Source: Brachypodius melanocephalos (Eukaryota > Chordata > Aves > Passeriformes > Pycnonotidae). Taken from it: a DNA stretch of 64,000 nucleotides. The notes below the pieces were generated by a model that worked only from the letters and a program-made list of their open reading frames with translations, searched no databases and was not told the origin of the DNA. The stretch is taken from positions 8,650,836-8,714,835 of the forward strand of contig VZSR01003798.1 of assembly GCA_013398615.1 (NCBI GenBank), read 5' to 3'. Both the position numbers and the translations under genes were made by a program. Positions 1 through 11,200 of this stretch are shown here, piece by piece (within the stretch, counting starts at the first letter, position 1; each line of letters starts with the position of its first letter).

Positions 1-308
1 GTTTGGGCCCCTCATGACCAGAAGGACATTGAGGTGCTGGAGCAAGAAGATAAACAGAGCTGGGCAAGGGTCTGGAGCACAAGCCTTGTGAAAAGCAGCT
101 GAGGGATCCAGGGATGTTTAGCCTGAAGAAAAGGAGGTTCAGGGGAGACCTTATCATTCTCTAGAACTACCTGAAAGGACACTGTAGCCAGGTGGGAGTC
201 AGTCTCTCCTCCCAAGAAACAAGTGACAGGACAAGAGGAAATGGCCTCAAGTTGCACCAGGGGAAGTTTGTATTAGATATTAGGAATTTTTTTTCATTTG
301 GAGAGGAA
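1..308 (+). mobile_element. CR1 LINE, 3' portion, truncated by window start
   Basis: The phrases GAAGGACATTGAGGTGCTGG, GGTCTGGAGCACAAG, AGGGGAGACCTTATC and ACAAGAGGAAATGGCCTCAA occur in the order of the avian CR1 3' consensus. Similarity fades around AGGAATTTTTTTTC near 300, before the usual CR1 3' tail repeat, so the copy is also truncated at its 3' side. It is antisense to PDE8A and supports an avian (or other sauropsid) origin. Confidence 0.9.
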
Positions 309-834
309 GGAGAAACACAGAAGCAGGTAACACCTGGAGAGGTCACCTCTTCCTTTCTTACCTTAAGGCTGCTACTGCTGCAGTCCCTGAACTGCTCCAT
401 CATCCACCTCTTCCCTGCTTCTGCTTCTTCAGGAATGGTTCAAAATGTCTCTAAAGTCTGCAGTAACAACAGTCAGCAACTCTTTCAGTGCCTTTAGATG
501 CTTTTCTGCCTTTCTTTTAGATGCCTCTTCTGACAGGGCACTCCGGCACTCCTGGAGTCCTTCAGCGGAGCACAGCGTGACACTGCATGTAGCTGTGAAG
601 AGACTTCTCCAAGGGTACACAAGGGTCTGATGGGCTTGCCAAGGGCAGGCCACAAACACAGGGGCTTGCCAGCTACATACCACCTTTCATCACCCCTATG
701 CCAGTTCAACCCCCTCAACTTTTCCCTTCCCCAGACAAAACGTATCTTAGTTATTTTTAAAAGAATTTCGTGTGTTTGTTAGTCTGCAAACTACAAAGTG
801 AATATACATTTCAAATGAAATGGGTAGGACTTGA
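309..834. other. PDE8A downstream flank
   Basis: Non-repetitive sequence between the CR1 and the presumed end of the PDE8A transcript. It contains an exon-like but frame-broken segment at 362-592 on the minus strand (see findings). Otherwise I see no gene. Confidence 0.5.
362..592 (-). pseudogene. possible exon or exon remnant, gene unknown
   Basis: On the minus strand an acceptor-like TCTCTTCACAG (593 and above) is followed by an open frame. It contains SALSEEASKRKAEKHLKAL and then KELLTVVTADFRDILNHS, an amphipathic, coiled-coil-like stretch, and stops at TGA 429-431. A neighbouring frame then reads EEAEAGKRWMMEQFRDC and SSSSLK up to a good donor, AAG|GTAAGA (at 360-361). A single frameshift near 430-442 would separate the halves. 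I do not recognise the protein. It could be a decayed exon, an exon with a sequence error, or chance. Confidence 0.2.
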
Positions 835-853
835 CACTTCTTAAAATATACAT

Positions 854-859
854 TTTATT
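854..859 (-). promoter_or_regulatory. candidate distal poly(A) signal AATAAA
   Basis: Plus-strand TTTATT reads AATAAA on the PDE8A sense strand, followed by AT-rich sequence where cleavage could fall 15-25 bases on. No strong GU-rich element is visible after it. Confidence 0.4.
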
Positions 860-1237
860 ATTTTCTGGTAGTTGCTATGAAGGTTTCATTCAAATTGTGA
901 AGGTACACAGCCTTTACAAACTTCTTGAGTTAAAGGTTTTTGTTGGTGGTTTTATGTTCTTTTTCTCTCACGGCAGAGGAAAATACATTGGCTATAAAAT
1001 GTTGAAATTCATTAGATGCTTAGTATCACCTCTTCATATATGCTGTGGAATGCTTTGTAGAAATACTATATAAAATAAGGCAGACTTTAACAGGGAATTC
1101 AGTCATAAAATGTCATGTGAGAAAACAAAGAGCTCCAACACATTATTATTTTTGTAGCCAAGAGAAGATCAGGTGGTCCTCACTGGTTTGTGGGAGAACT
1201 ACTGCAGTTCTGGTGCTCAGACAGTATACAGTTCTTG

Positions 1238-1243
1238 TTTATT
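1238..1243 (-). promoter_or_regulatory. candidate proximal poly(A) signal AATAAA
   Basis: The other canonical AATAAA on the sense strand within 1.4 kb of the stop codon. Downstream sense sequence includes TGTATACTGTCTGAG. ATTAAA variants also occur at 1267-1272 and 1282-1287. Confidence 0.35.
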
Positions 1244-1510
1244 CTACTATTCTCAAGTGAGACCTTTTTAATAAAACTTATTTTAATTAACATAAATCAG
1301 ACAATATTTAAACATACACATCTATCCTTACAGTGCAATAAAAATGTATCATTGTATAGTATTTTGTATTTGCATTATGAAAATAAAAGGTCTGTACATC
1401 AATTAAATGTATATTAATGAGTATGAATCATGTAAATTTATAATGCATCTAAAGTTGGCTTTGGCTTTTAAGTATTTATAAATTCATAGAAAATATTGAA
1501 CATCTAACAA

Positions 1511-1519
1511 AATAAATAA
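1511..1519 (-). promoter_or_regulatory. AU-rich element nonamer in 3' UTR
   Basis: The sense strand reads UUAUUUAUU, the classic ARE nonamer bound by TTP/HuR-type proteins, with further AUUUA pentamers nearby. In such an AT-rich UTR it could be chance. Confidence 0.35.
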
Positions 1520-2162
1520 AACATAACATTTTAATCATAGATGCTAACGATCAACCTCAAAAATTCTTGTGTTATTTTTTACATTTGCTACTAAATTTCT
1601 TAAGGAGAACTCACTTTCAGTAGTGCTCAGAAGTGAATGATTGCACCTTCTGTGATGTGAAAAAATACAGTACATCTATTTTTCATAGATCAAAAAATCT
1701 TTCATAGACAGTTGCATTTTAAATGTCTGATGGTTCTACATAACCGTCTTAAGTGCTTATAAAAAGCATGTAGCTTTCTCATAAAAGCTGTGAGTCTCTA
1801 TTAATAGATAAACTTCTAGTGAATGTCCTTTTTGTGACGATTCTCTTCAAGGTCTTCCAGCTTCACGTGCTGGTACGAAGATATCGCAGAAGTATGTTCA
1901 TAATAAACCCTCTTCAGTACAAGTACTGCAGCAATCCAGTGTAATTCCACTTGGTGGGCTTATTTCATCTGAGTCCACACATGGTACTTTGTGGAAGTCA
2001 ACTGCTGACTTCGTGCTCTCTTGAATGTGAAAGTTCCCCAAGTGCATGGGCTAGCTTTACTGTAATACTGAAGAGACCAAAACAAATCTGAATTCACACA
2101 GATAAAAGTGAGCTTGAATAAATATGCATCTGGCTAGTGAATGACACACCGTGGTCTATCTG

Positions 2163-2269
2163 CTATTCTGGTGGTGGTCGAAGGACTCGCAGGTTCCTTC
2201 CATCCAGTCCTTTCCAGTATTTAATGTTATTATTCAGATGCTCCATCAGATTTGGCAGGTCTGCAAATG
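2163..2269 (-). CDS. PDE8A: PDE8A exon 22, C-terminus and stop
   Basis: The acceptor CCCTAG lies at 2270-2271. The exon opens by completing the Ala codon of WDAF, runs through MEHLNNNIKYWKGLDG and ends VLRPPPE-TAG (stop 2163-2165). The final RPPPE is the PDE8A signature; PDE8B ends differently. Thirty-five codons including the stop, plus two bases for the split codon, make 107 bp. Confidence 0.95.
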
Positions 2270-5200
2270 CTAGGGAAGAAAGGGCAGAGAGTATTGAGTT
2301 TGCAGAACTGAAACAGTCACAGATTCTGTCTGCTTAAGTATCATTTGAAATGTCCAGGCCACTGTGTTAAGTAGAAAAGCTTGAATCTGTCATACTGGTG
2401 CTTGAAATAGATTTGGCTGTATAGCTCTCAGCACTGGTATAGCACTCGGGCCACTGAGAACTGTTCTGTAAATCTACTTAATACTGGTATTGCAGTCCCA
2501 GCAAAGGAACACAATTTTCCAGGAGGGGCATAGCTAATTATGGTTGTAATTATCGTGCCCCATCAAACCTCAGTCACATGATCTGGCATTCAGGAGAGTC
2601 ACATTTCTGACCACTTTTACCACGGAGGCAGCACTTGGAAGGAAACAGCTGCTCCCCCAAGCAGTTTCCAGACTGTAGAAATGTGCCTTGAAGAATAAGC
2701 AATATTAACATGGACAAATAACTGTGCTCAAAGAGCTATCAAAGAGAATGTGTTCTGTTCTCTGTTTACAGAGAAGCAAGTTTTAAAAGTTAAAGATTGC
2801 CTGAATCTAGTATATTAAAGACAAGCCATGAGAATTGCTTGTAGCAATACTTATAAGCAATAAAGACGTTATTAATCTTACTTGAACTGCAGGAATCTTC
2901 CCTTTTCTCTATCTTTATTTAGGAGCCATAAAAAAGAAATTTTGTATCACAGCAGTTTCAAATTTTCACAACATGTTCACATCAGGAAACAGCAGAGTTT
3001 TTTGCTTACCATCCCAGGCATCAAACATATCAATAATGAAGTAATCAATGAATGATAATTGGGATTTGGGGATGCTGCAAGTATTTCTGTCAAAAACTGG
3101 CATCACAACAGGTAAACCTTGTCTCCTTTCTTCATCGGTCTGCAAAAAACATTAGTGATTATACATCTAAGACACACACTGTTAATGTGCTTCTTTTAGC
3201 AGCAGATTGGCACTGACTACAGCATGCATCTGCTAAATCAAAGGAGGAACCTGAACAAACCTGAAGCAGCAGCAACTTAAGCAACTAGTTGTTCATTTTC
3301 AGCAAAAGCAGACAAACAGTGCCTTCCAGTGTTTCCCACAAAGGGATACATTTACCTTCTATATCTGCACACAAGCTGACCCTAAGCAACTTCACATATT
3401 ACCAAGTTATGACTGCTTTAGACCTAAGAGCTGCTCAACCATTTTCAATCTCTGATGGAAGCAGTGATCTGTCCCACTCAGACATAGCAAAGTGCCTTTT
3501 TATTCCCTTGCCCCTTGCTTGGGGTGCCAAGTTCCAACTTCAGTGTTTGGTCTGTCATCTGTAATAATGACTGCTCTCTCCTTGTCCACATCTTCCTAAA
3601 AACTTGCTAAGCGTGCTAAGGGCTTACAGCATTTCTTTGAGTAAGTGCTGCTCCCATGCAAACACTAGAACCTGATGATCCTATTCCTGAGGCAAATCCG
3701 GCCTGTGGGTACAGAAGGCACCCTTGCTCTGTCTCATGTGATGGGAGTGCATTTGCAGACAAGGCTCAAAAAGCCCCATTCCAAACTGAACAACTTGAAA
3801 GCTTAAGTTTTTCAGAAACTGCACAATAGAAGCTGTCAACTTTCATCTCTCTGAAGGCATCTAGTTGTGTATTGGCATGAGTAATGCCCATCATTTAAAA
3901 TAAAAAGGTTATTATTTTTCACATTACATAATGCAGCCTGAGATACTCTGTGACACTGGCACCCTTCTGCTGTCTTTTTAAGGGATGCTCACCTGCAGTT
4001 TCAGCAGCCTGTTTCAGCTGCCTTACCTGTGCAAAGTACTCCTCAGAGATGCGTCCGGCCCATTCTATGCACTGTTCTCTGGGTCTGCATGGATTGGAGA
4101 TGTCAGCACACTTTATCAACATGCGTTTGATAAGGATACGGTTTTCAGGAGACCTGAGAACAGTTTTGATTGACTCTCCATCACCATTATTCTGTAACAT
4201 TTAAGAATTAAAAACAATCCATTAGCAAGGTCTCCATGCACTAACTCAAAAGCTTTTGTGTTTTGGGAATGCTTTCAGCACATCCTACGGGGATCAGTCC
4301 TGCTACTGGATACCGGATTTGATGTCTAACTGAATTTATAGGTGGATTATGAAAGTTAGCCCCAGCTCTGAGCTAGCAATGAACTCCAGTTTCTGGATTC
4401 AGTCACTGTCTTCGTGACAGATCTTTTGGGCATCTTTGGGCAAGTCATCTAATCCCTCTATTCCTTATCTGCCTTCTCAAAAATGTGGAGAGGATCAATT
4501 CATCACTACACATATAGTGATGAGGACCATGTAGGCATAAAAATTTATCCCTCTGCTGCAACCCAAGGATTAAAGGACTTGCACATTAAGAGTGGAATTG
4601 TTGGTTTGAGGAGAGGGACTGACCCGAGGTGCAGAATCACCCTCGGCACACAAACCCCATCAGTGTATCAATCATCCCGACAGCACTGCTACTGTTCAGA
4701 GAGTCAGCTCCCACATTGCCTCCCAGGCATGTTCCTCATTCCCTTCCCTTGTTGCTGGACTCTTTAACGATGGATAGGTACAGGAGTTTACAACACTGTC
4801 TACTCAGAATAGAAACTCTTTGAAGAAAGGAACATACAAGATTTCTCTGGCACCTAACACGGTCTTGCTCTACGGTCAGAGCAAGGAACAATAATGATAA
4901 TAATAATGTGCTACCAGTTCCTGCAGTGTTTTGTACAAAGAGGGAGATACAAAGCAGCAGAAACATTCTGACCTTTTATTAGGTCAGAATAACCATGACA
5001 TTTTTCAGAAGAAAATTCTTGTGAGGAAGAAAGTTCTTCCTAAAGGAAGAAACTGACAGTAATAAAAAATTATCTGATAGTGTAGAAATGGCTCAGAAAT
5101 ACCAGCTCCACAGTTCTCACCAACATGAGATGTCCAAACCAATTATTTTCCCTCATTTTTAGCTATGTGGAAGGGAAAACAGGAGAAACAAAGTGAGACA

Positions 5201-8200
5201 TATACACCTCCAAATGCATGAAAAAATTATATATGAGAAAGCCAACATAAAGTGATGGAAGCTCCAGAAACACTGGAAATTAGGTATGGAAAATTAGAGA
5301 TTGTTCAGTTACAGAGAGTAGAAAATATCCTAGTAGGTAAACCACTAGGAATCAAGAAAGGATGTTCAGCTCTGAGATCTGTTCAAACCAAAGGCACAGT
5401 TCTATTTGCTGGATGCAGATGTCTTGGGAATAAAATGTGTTAAGTGTGCTTAGTCCCAGCATCCTGCTCAGAGTGCAGAGGTGTCTGCATGTCAGATGTT
5501 GGCTTCCTGTCATAGCTTAGGTGACATCATGAGGGGAAATGGGAGGATAAAGGATACTGGAGCTGGAAAGGATTTTTTTTTTTCAGTTTATGAAACAAAA
5601 GCAGAAAGGAAACAAACAGAGCAGCTTCTCAGCATGGCTCTTTGAACAAATTTGTATAAAAATAATAAATTAAAAAAACAAGTGGAACTGTCCCATTTGG
5701 AACAGGCGGTTGGCAGCTCAGCCTGCAAACACTACACTGAGTCACCACCATGACTGGAAAGCAGGCCAGAAAACACACACTGCTGCTGCAGCCAGAGGGA
5801 CAACAGACTTGAAAGAGGGGCTGACAGTGTTGTTCTGCTCAGCACAGTAAATAATTTGCTTTACCCACTCACACATTACAGGCCTTTTAACAGGAACTTG
5901 CCAAACTGAAACTCCCAGCGGAAAGAAGGGAAACATTTTGCTTCTTGTTTTCAATAGAAATTATATATTCTTTGTCTGTCTTCCCATTCCTGGGCACAAT
6001 TTGCTGTGAATCACAAATGCCTTATGGGGCAGATAATTTTCCTGCAGTCTCTGGGGCTTAAGGGTAGAACTGAATTTTTGATTCATTTTCTATGTCCCTG
6101 TTTGTGTTTTTACTCTCTGACTGTACAGATCCAAGCCCTGTTCTTCATCAGCACCAGCTGTTCAGCTCTCTGTAATAGGCAAGAAGAGGATTTTGGCTCT
6201 TTGGATGGATGCTGCTGCATCCCAGCCCTTGGGGCTGGGAGGAAGGGCTCTGCACACCAAGCCAGGCCAGTGCAGAGCCCTTCAGCCGGACCAGGAGCAC
6301 TCAGAGTTACACACTGCACAGGGCCAGTGCAGTGACTACACCCAGCAGCAGCAGCTCCCTTGTTCTCCTCCTGCACCGATGCTGCCATGCTCATCCAGAG
6401 AGGCTCTCCAGCTGGGAACTTAACATCCTTTCTTCTAATGTATTCATTACAACTAGTGTCCTACTGGGACTTTGGCTTCACATTCACAGAGCATCGTCGG
6501 GTGCCAAGAACAAAGCTAATTCTAGCCTATACTCCTGTGGACAAAGGTACAATTCTCCAATTAAGCTCCAGTCTGCTTCTCGTGGGTGAAGGGACAAGAC
6601 CTGTTTCTCTCCCACTCTCAGATAATAAAAAGACTGCCTTCCCCCATTACACACAACAGTCAGAAATGTGGCTTTCTAAAAAACATGGTAAGAAAATACA
6701 GAAAACCATTAAGGCTCCTACATGACGTTGCCACCAATGCAAACTTTATCATAACCATTTCTGCAAGTCTTCTCTTTGCAAAAATCATTCCAACAAAATT
6801 ATACACTGCTCTTACTGGCAACAAAACTGCTGGTTGAAGCTGTTATTCAAACTGGTGTGGTTTTTCAGAAAGAGTTCTTAACAGGCAATTTCTTTGTGTC
6901 CATGGGGTTCCAGATGGTTATTGATTATGTCTATATGATACATAATGTCACCATCATCTATTTTAAAGATTAAAAAAGAAAGCAGACAGAAACCCCATGA
7001 ATGCTGCCAGGCAGCACTGGGGGCTGAGGGCCCTTATTCCCAGAGAAAGCACCACATGCCAGCCCACAGACCTGCCCTTATGCTGCACCCCCAGCATGTC
7101 CCCTTGGGAGGGATGTAATTCAGCCTCTGCTTTGAAACAAACCTTGTCTCCTTTGCAGAAACAACCAACAACAATTCCCAGTCTTGCCACTCTGTCCATG
7201 GGTGTGACTGGGTTAACCAAAATGGCATCTTTACATGAAAACACAAAGCCCAGGGCCCTGGTTCCAAGTACAACATCATAGCACTGTGATATTAATAGGA
7301 TCCAAGTGAGTCCCACTCACCCTCAAAATGAGTGACAACTATATTAATCAGAAGGGGATTCAAACCAAGAGGTGAAAGATAAATCTCCAGCCTCTTTTTC
7401 TCCACATTTCTGATAAACTTTCTCAGAACACCATGTGGGAATTTCCTACTACCAAGGGTTCCCAGTCCATGCCTAGGCATTTTAAGGACTTGCAGTGTTG
7501 CTTACCCCATTTTCTTCCAGCGCTGCCAAGGGTTTATTAATGCTGTTGACAAACTTGTTGACATGCTCAAAGTGCTTTGTCATTTCTGTTGCTAAGACCA
7601 TGTCAATAATGACTTGGCGAAGGGTTCGGTACTCATTCCTGTTTAAAGAAGGAAACAATTAAGAATGCTGGCTGGGTCACAAAGAGCTGGTTGCTAAAAC
7701 AAGTCTAACAAAAATGCAACAGACCATTCCTGTTTGAGAGAAGTGCTAGGGGAAGAAAGAATAGTAATAAAGGCTTGGGCAGCTGCATCCCTGTTAGATG
7801 GAGTACCTTTGGTGTGTAGAGACTTGGGTGCTCCAGGCTTGACTGTGTCTCTGGGAGAAACAGTACCAGAGCTGGGCAGAAGCAGAGGCACCAGCAGCTT
7901 AGGAGGCTGCTAGGACATGCCACACCTGCATGTCCCCAAGGCTTTTAGCACAGACACTCAGCAGTGGCTCTCTCTCAAGTCAAGTTTTTAGCAATATTTT
8001 TCTGCTGTATCTTGAGAGAACCAAGGCAATGGTCACATTCATGCCCTAAATGCTTCTCTGAGGCTGCAAAGCCACAGTTCCTTCATTATCCTTCACACTG
8101 CAACAAGGTATTTTGTTTTTGACTGATGCTCTGTGGCTCTTTCTCTCCTTGTCCTCTACCAACCCAGTCACTGTTTGTTCTCTACATTCAATGACACAAA

Positions 8201-11200
8201 GTAACTCTTCTACACTTGCTCACATTAAGATTTGTACTAAGTTCCTCAGGTAGGGTCTGCCTTTTTGTGGACCGGAGAAACTGACAGTGGGGAATTACTC
8301 AGAAATCTTTGCAGGACAGACAGAAGCATTCTACTCTTTTAGAAGCTAATTTCACAAGGGCCATGGACACTTATCCACCAGGCACTGCCCTCCTCTAGGA
8401 TGCCTGTTTGCCTTATGTTACACAGAAGGAAGTGAGAGATGTTAGTGGGCAGATGAGGAGCCTGGGGGGTCACGCTTACCTCTCCATGTTTTTAAATATA
8501 TTGCATTTGCCATCCCGGGTGGTGAGCTGGAATGCCAGGGCAGCGTGATGGCTCTCCAGCACGGCCGTGTCGTTGTAGAGGATTGCCAGCTCGCTGCCAG
8601 CATTGCACAGGAAAGAATTTGTCCTTCCTGGGTGATCCACATCATGGACTGTGGCAGCAATGAGCGCAGCAACCTCATCAATTGGATCCAGAGTTTGCTG
8701 AAAATAGAAGGGTGCTTAGTTTTCCTGGCAGACTCATTAGAAACCCTGTTCTGTCCATAAGATTAAGCCAAGTTGCTGAGGAATAAAAGCCAAAACCCCG
8801 GAGATCAGTAAGGGTCAGATGTTCTACACAGAGCAATGGAAAATTCATTATAAGCTTCACTGAACATTGCGTGACTTTTTTGGCCATTTTGTACCTCTTA
8901 AATTTTGCCTTAACCACACCTTTGTCACAGCACATCACATTAAACAAATGTAAAGTAATAAATTAGTTTGTGTTTTCTAGCAACACTGAAACCACCTTCA
9001 CTTGGAGTTAAGGTTAAGTAGTCAAGGCTTGTAAAAAAGACCAATACTGCTAAAAATTATTCTGTTACCACCAGATCCCTTAATTTCCTTTGGCAATTTA
9101 ATGTGTCCTAATCACGTTCCACTTACATGCTGGCTAGGTTTACAATTTGAAAGGAATGTTACCCATACATCCAGTTCTTTAATAACAGTGTCCTAGGGTT
9201 ACAACTAATGCATATTCTGTGGGGAATATTTGATGTTTTGCATCCATGGATAAATTACATGACATGTGTTCTGTACTTTATCACATTCTGATTCTGATAG
9301 CATGCTGCACTCCGTGCTTTATGTCTACTTGCAATGGGCATTGCTTTATGTCTATTTTTATCTACCCTGTCATGAAATGCAAAATTATTTTACTCTGAAG
9401 ATTTTACTCTTAAGTGTTAATAATTTATTAATAGCATAAAGGAGAAGAAGAACTAAGCATCTCAGAAATATTTCATATACATTTGGAAACTAGCCTTTGT
9501 GCTGTGTTTATACTGGCATTTGTGAAGGACCACAGATACAAAACAATTATATTAAAAAAAATAATAAAATGAAAGAGAACACAAGAGCAAAAATATTCCC
9601 ATTTGAATCTGGGAGCAGGGCAGATAATTTTCATTCCAATTTGCTTTAATTTGAGGTCCAAATTCTCTATGGGCCCTCTACTACCATTCAGAATAGTTAC
9701 ACTTGGTAGGTGAAAAGACAAACTCAACTCTTCTTTACACTTCCTGAAATTCTCCAATGACTTGATTGCACGAGCAGGGATATTATTCATTGAGGACTGT
9801 CAAGAGAGTCTTGTGGAGAACAAGAGAAGGCAAATAATTTTGCTCTAGTTCATAGTTAGCATTGTCTGAAATAATCTCTGCTGTGTGTTAGCTTCTTCCT
9901 TCTTTCTTTCAGCTGCTGCTCATGTGATTGTATTTTTGTGATATGAAGTTAGGAGAGAGGGATTTGATAATGGGCTCTCCTCAGAGGGACACAGTGACCA
10001 GCATCCACTCTGGCTGGGAAAGACCTGTGCAGAAGGGAAATGGCCAGAAACATGAGAATACCTGACCTGGAGGACCACAGTAATCTCGCTGACACTTATT
10101 TCACAGGGGTTTACGGCACTTTTACACCCAACATCAAGTCAAGGATTCTAACTTTGTTATCTTAATTCCCACAGCACAGAAGCGGAAACTATTCTGAGAA
10201 TATGGCTTCAATTTGGGAGCCAGAAAATTTTCCTAGGCAAGTTGAACCGAGTTCAAATTACCAAAATAAAAATTCTTGGCGTGAATTTCAGTGGCAGAAT
10301 TGGGGTTTCTGTGTTTAGATTAAGTTAAACTCTGGGCAACAGAAAAGCAGCTGGGCTATAACTTTGGGAAAGATGAAGAGAGAATTCTGAACTTTGATTC
10401 TGCTCCTTCTGCTGCTGCAACTTTTTTTTCTCTTCCTATGCCTACACAGGAATGGAAATAACATTCTGGAAAAAGAGGAGGCAATCATGCTTCTGTGGCA
10501 TTGAAATGGATCCAGATCTTATCGGTTTTTCATAGATATTCTTGGGAAGAACAGCTAAACCTCTGGCAAATCAGGGGCTGAAAAAATCCAGTGACGTGCT
10601 ATCCCCAATTGGCATATAGTATTTGTAAATCACCCTCTGGAAAGCACACTAATGAACTGCAGCTCCAAGTTAATGGAATTATTGCAGTTTAATGAGCTGT
10701 CAGAAGCTTGTTTACAGTCACAAATTTCTCAGCCAGGTGCCTATCACTGGCACTATCCTTAGGCAGGCCAGTTCAGAATTTTTACCCAAGACTGTGATTC
10801 AGAAATATGTCCCACCACTCTGCTGCACCAAGCACTGCTTTATTCCCCTTCTCCACTCTGGGCATGTGAGAGCAAAAGTTGCTCTGCTTTATTCTGGTTG
10901 TCAGTGGCTCTCATACCCCAGTGAGTGTTATGCTACTGATAAGTAATTTTTTTCAATACTCCCCTCCAATGCAGTGTCTATAAGCCTCAGGGCATCTTCT
11001 CCAGTGGGTGACACAGCCTGCTTTATGGCCTATATTGTCCTGGGAGTCTTTTGCAAAATGACCATCACAAGGCATAAGAGATGGTAATTTATCACATTAA
11101 ATCTGTATTTGGCACGTACCATCACAGAAGTAATTATGTCATTAGCTCACCCATCTGAGAAGGTTTAACCACATGAAGTTTTACTTGAAAAGGTTTTCTT

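Larger units (their letters stand above)
835..2162 (-). other. PDE8A: PDE8A 3' UTR (distal end approximate)
   Basis: AT-rich sequence directly after the TAG stop, without a convincing ORF. Its length (about 1.3 kb) assumes the distal AATAAA at 854-859. If the proximal one at 1238-1243 is used, the UTR ends near 1220. Several AUUUA pentamers occur on the sense strand. Confidence 0.5.

Noticed and set aside
6006..6725. Overlapping frames in the intron 19 GC patch
   Set aside because: Several frames are open at once and none has a recognisable domain. The hairpins are the better explanation of this patch.
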